From NCBI RefSeq assembly GCF_009755605.1, contig NZ_WPNZ01000005.1, positions 124,001-188,000 of the forward strand: a DNA stretch of 64,000 nt. Direction: 5' to 3'. Origin of the DNA: Streptomyces typhae (GTDB lineage: Bacteria; Actinomycetota; Actinomycetes; Streptomycetales; Streptomycetaceae). The translations under genes were made by a program, and so were the position numbers. This document shows positions 62,870-64,000 of the stretch, piece after piece; within the stretch, counting starts at the first letter, position 1; each line of letters starts with the position of its first letter. Below the pieces are notes generated by a model. It saw only the letters and a program-made list of their open reading frames with translations. It was not told the origin of the DNA and did no database searches.

Positions 62870-62924
62870 CACTCTAGAGGGCGACAACGGTTGTTGTCGC
62901 GGAGATGATCGGGCACCTAGAGTG
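62870..62924. promoter_or_regulatory. nested inverted repeats in the divergent promoter
   Basis: Inner palindrome GCGACAAC-GGTT-GTTGTCGC at 62881-62900 (8-bp arms, 4-bp spacer). Outer inverted repeat CACTCTAG at 62870-62877 and CTAGAGTG at 62917-62924. Their position between divergent signalling genes suggests operators for a dimeric regulator. Confidence 0.6.
62894..62923 (+). promoter_or_regulatory. sigma70-like promoter of the HTH-REC gene, probably leaderless
   Basis: TTGTCG (62894-62899) and TAGAGT (62918-62923) are separated by 18 bases. Transcription would begin at or beside the ATG at 62931, which has no ribosome site, so a leaderless mRNA is likely. The -35 lies in the inner palindrome and the -10 in the outer repeat. 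Confidence 0.55.
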
Positions 62925-62930
62925 CCAGGT

Positions 62931-63845
62931 ATGCCAGGCACGAACTTCGTACTGCGGGCCACTCCGCAGGAGACCGCGGCCATCGCGGACGCGGCGGTCG
63001 GCCACCTCGCGCAGCGCCTCGCCCGCAGACTTCTCGATGCCCCGGCGTCGGACGGTCCCGCGTCGGGCGGTCCCATGCCGGGCGGTCCCGCGTCGGGCGG
63101 TCCGACGACGGACGGGCTGCCCTGGGGCGGTCCGGCTCTGGATGCTGCGGCACCGGGCGCTGCGGCACCGGGCGCCGCGGCACCGTACGCCTCGGCACCG
63201 GGCGACGACCCGACGGAGGCACTGGCCATGCTCCACCTCCTCGACCACCTCCAGCAGGCCACCGAACGGCTGCAGCGGGAAGTGGCCGTGGCCGCGGCCC
63301 GCGCGGGGGCGGGCTATCCGCAGATCGGCGCCGCCTGCGGCGTGACCCGGCAGGGCGCCCGGCGCCGCTGGCCGGGACTCTTCAATCACTCCCACGAGAA
63401 ACGCACGGAGCGTCCGATGATGACCACCCCCGCCCGCCCCTTCGACGTCCTGCTCGTCGAAGACGACATCGCCGACGCGATGCTCATCGAGGAGGCCCTC
63501 TCCGAGCGGGGGGCCCGCAACCTCGTCCAGGTCAAGGACGGAGTCGCCGCCCTGGAGCACCTGCGCACGCCGGGCACCGCCCGCCCCGACCTCATCGTCC
63601 TCGACCTGAACATGCCGCGGATGAACGGCCGCGACCTGCTGAAGGTCCTCAAGACCGACGAGGACCTGCAGAGCATCCCCGTGGTCGTCCTCACCACGTC
63701 CACCGCGCCGGAGGACGTGACCGGCGCCTACAGCAGTCACGCCAACGCCTATGTGACCAAGCCGGTCAACCTGGAGGAGTTCGAGCAGGCCGTCCAGAAC
63801 ATCGACGCCTTCTACCTGGACACGGCCACGCGCCCCCGCCCCTGA
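62931..63845 (+). CDS. HTH-receiver fusion protein (or HTH gene with in-frame response regulator)
   Basis: One open frame of 304 residues with two parts. Residues 1-160 hold a helical segment, a Gly/Ala/Pro repeat linker (ASGGP-like units) and a helix-turn-helix-like end (YPQIGAACGVTRQGARRRWPG). Residues 164-304 are a complete Rcp1/CheY-like receiver with VEDD, phosphoacceptor D225 in IVLDLNMPRMNG and the conserved Lys in YVTKPVN. An internal ATG at 63417/63420 is preceded by CGGAG, so a free receiver may also be made. The usual arrangement in relatives would be two separate proteins; no stop codon separates them here. It is divergent from the kinase and probably receives phosphate from it. 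Confidence 0.7.
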   Translation: MPGTNFVLRATPQETAAIADAAVGHLAQRLARRLLDAPASDGPASGGPMPGGPASGGPTTDGLPWGGPALDAAAPGAAAPGAAAPYASAPGDDPTEALAMLHLLDHLQQATERLQREVAVAAARAGAGYPQIGAACGVTRQGARRRWPGLFNHSHEKRTERPMMTTPARPFDVLLVEDDIADAMLIEEALSERGARNLVQVKDGVAALEHLRTPGTARPDLIVLDLNMPRMNGRDLLKVLKTDEDLQSIPVVVLTTSTAPEDVTGAYSSHANAYVTKPVNLEEFEQAVQNIDAFYLDTATRPRP

Positions 63846-63867
63846 CACCCGCACACCCGCACATCCG

Positions 63868-63939
63868 CTCACTTCACCGATGACTGCACGATTGACTGCA
63901 CGGATCACTTCACGAATCACTTCACGAATCACTTCACGA
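63868..63939. repeat. 12-bp tandem repeat array at the end of a convergent gene
   Basis: Six 12-bp units: three exact copies of ATCACTTCACGA at 63904-63939 and three degenerate ones at 63868-63903. On the - strand the unit reads TTC GTG AAG TGA, the last codons and stop of the adjacent gene. Confidence 0.85.
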
Positions 63940-64000
63940 AGCGATATTTGAGGTGGGTGGCGAGAGGAGTGTCGACCACCCTGACCGGCTCCAGGGCCCG
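63929..64000 (-). CDS. C-terminal fragment of a gene running off the window
   Basis: The last 23 codons of a - strand reading frame (ending in THLKYRFVK) plus a TGA at 63929-63931. Codon use is typical for the region, and the frame is open to the window edge, so a real gene end is likely. The product cannot be named from this fragment. Confidence 0.5.
   Translation of the reverse strand, partial: RALEPVRVVDTPLATHLKYRFVK

Noticed and set aside
63868..63939. 12-bp repeat array as a CRISPR or iteron origin
   Set aside because: The units are contiguous without spacers, only six in number, and derive from the adjacent gene end.

Overview
This 64-kb window is very GC-rich, uses strongly GC-biased third codon positions and contains rare TTA codons, secreted Streptomyces-type proteins and actinobacterial NRPS genes. 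It is almost certainly a Streptomyces (or close relative) chromosome. Its centre is one large nonribosomal peptide locus, about 10.6-53.4 kb, read entirely on the + strand: a cytochrome P450, a penicillin-binding-protein-type peptide cyclase, two giant NRPS genes (6,253 and 6,976 residues) and an MbtH-like protein.

By domain reading the NRPS genes make a ten-module line: A-T / C-A-T-E / C-A-T-E / C-A-T-E / C-A-T on the first protein, then C-A-T-E / C-A-T / C-A-T-E / C-A-T / C-A-T-E on the second. There is no starter condensation domain and no C-terminal thioesterase, and the last domain is an epimerase. This is the layout expected when a stand-alone PBP-type thioesterase (SurE/WolJ/Ulm16/PenA family) joins a D-configured C-terminus to an L-configured N-terminus. 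The predicted product is a cyclic decapeptide: X1, D-X2, D-Val, D-X4, X5, D-(basic), Thr, D-(basic), Val, D-X10, with X1, X4, X5 and X10 hydrophobic and of related specificity. The P450 is the only obvious tailoring enzyme. Both the P450 and the cyclase gene carry an in-frame TTA codon, so expression is probably bldA-dependent.

Left flank (1-10.6 kb): the 3' part of a double histidine kinase with its NarL-type response regulator, a small membrane protein, a secreted B-lectin, a sulfotransferase, an ABC-F protein behind a possible leader peptide, a split LigD pair (DNA ligase and 3'-phosphoesterase) and an anchored hypothetical protein. A 1.3-kb non-coding stretch follows, just before the cluster.

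Right flank (53.4-64 kb): a GNAT acetyltransferase, a convergent membrane acyltransferase coupled to a PIG-L deacetylase, a small secreted protein overlapping a lipoprotein gene, a secreted RTX-repeat protein, and a signalling island. That island holds a CHASE3-type histidine kinase coupled to a REC-PP2C phosphatase, divergent from an HTH-REC fusion whose promoter sits in nested palindromes. No tRNA, rRNA, CRISPR array, transposase or attachment site was recognised.
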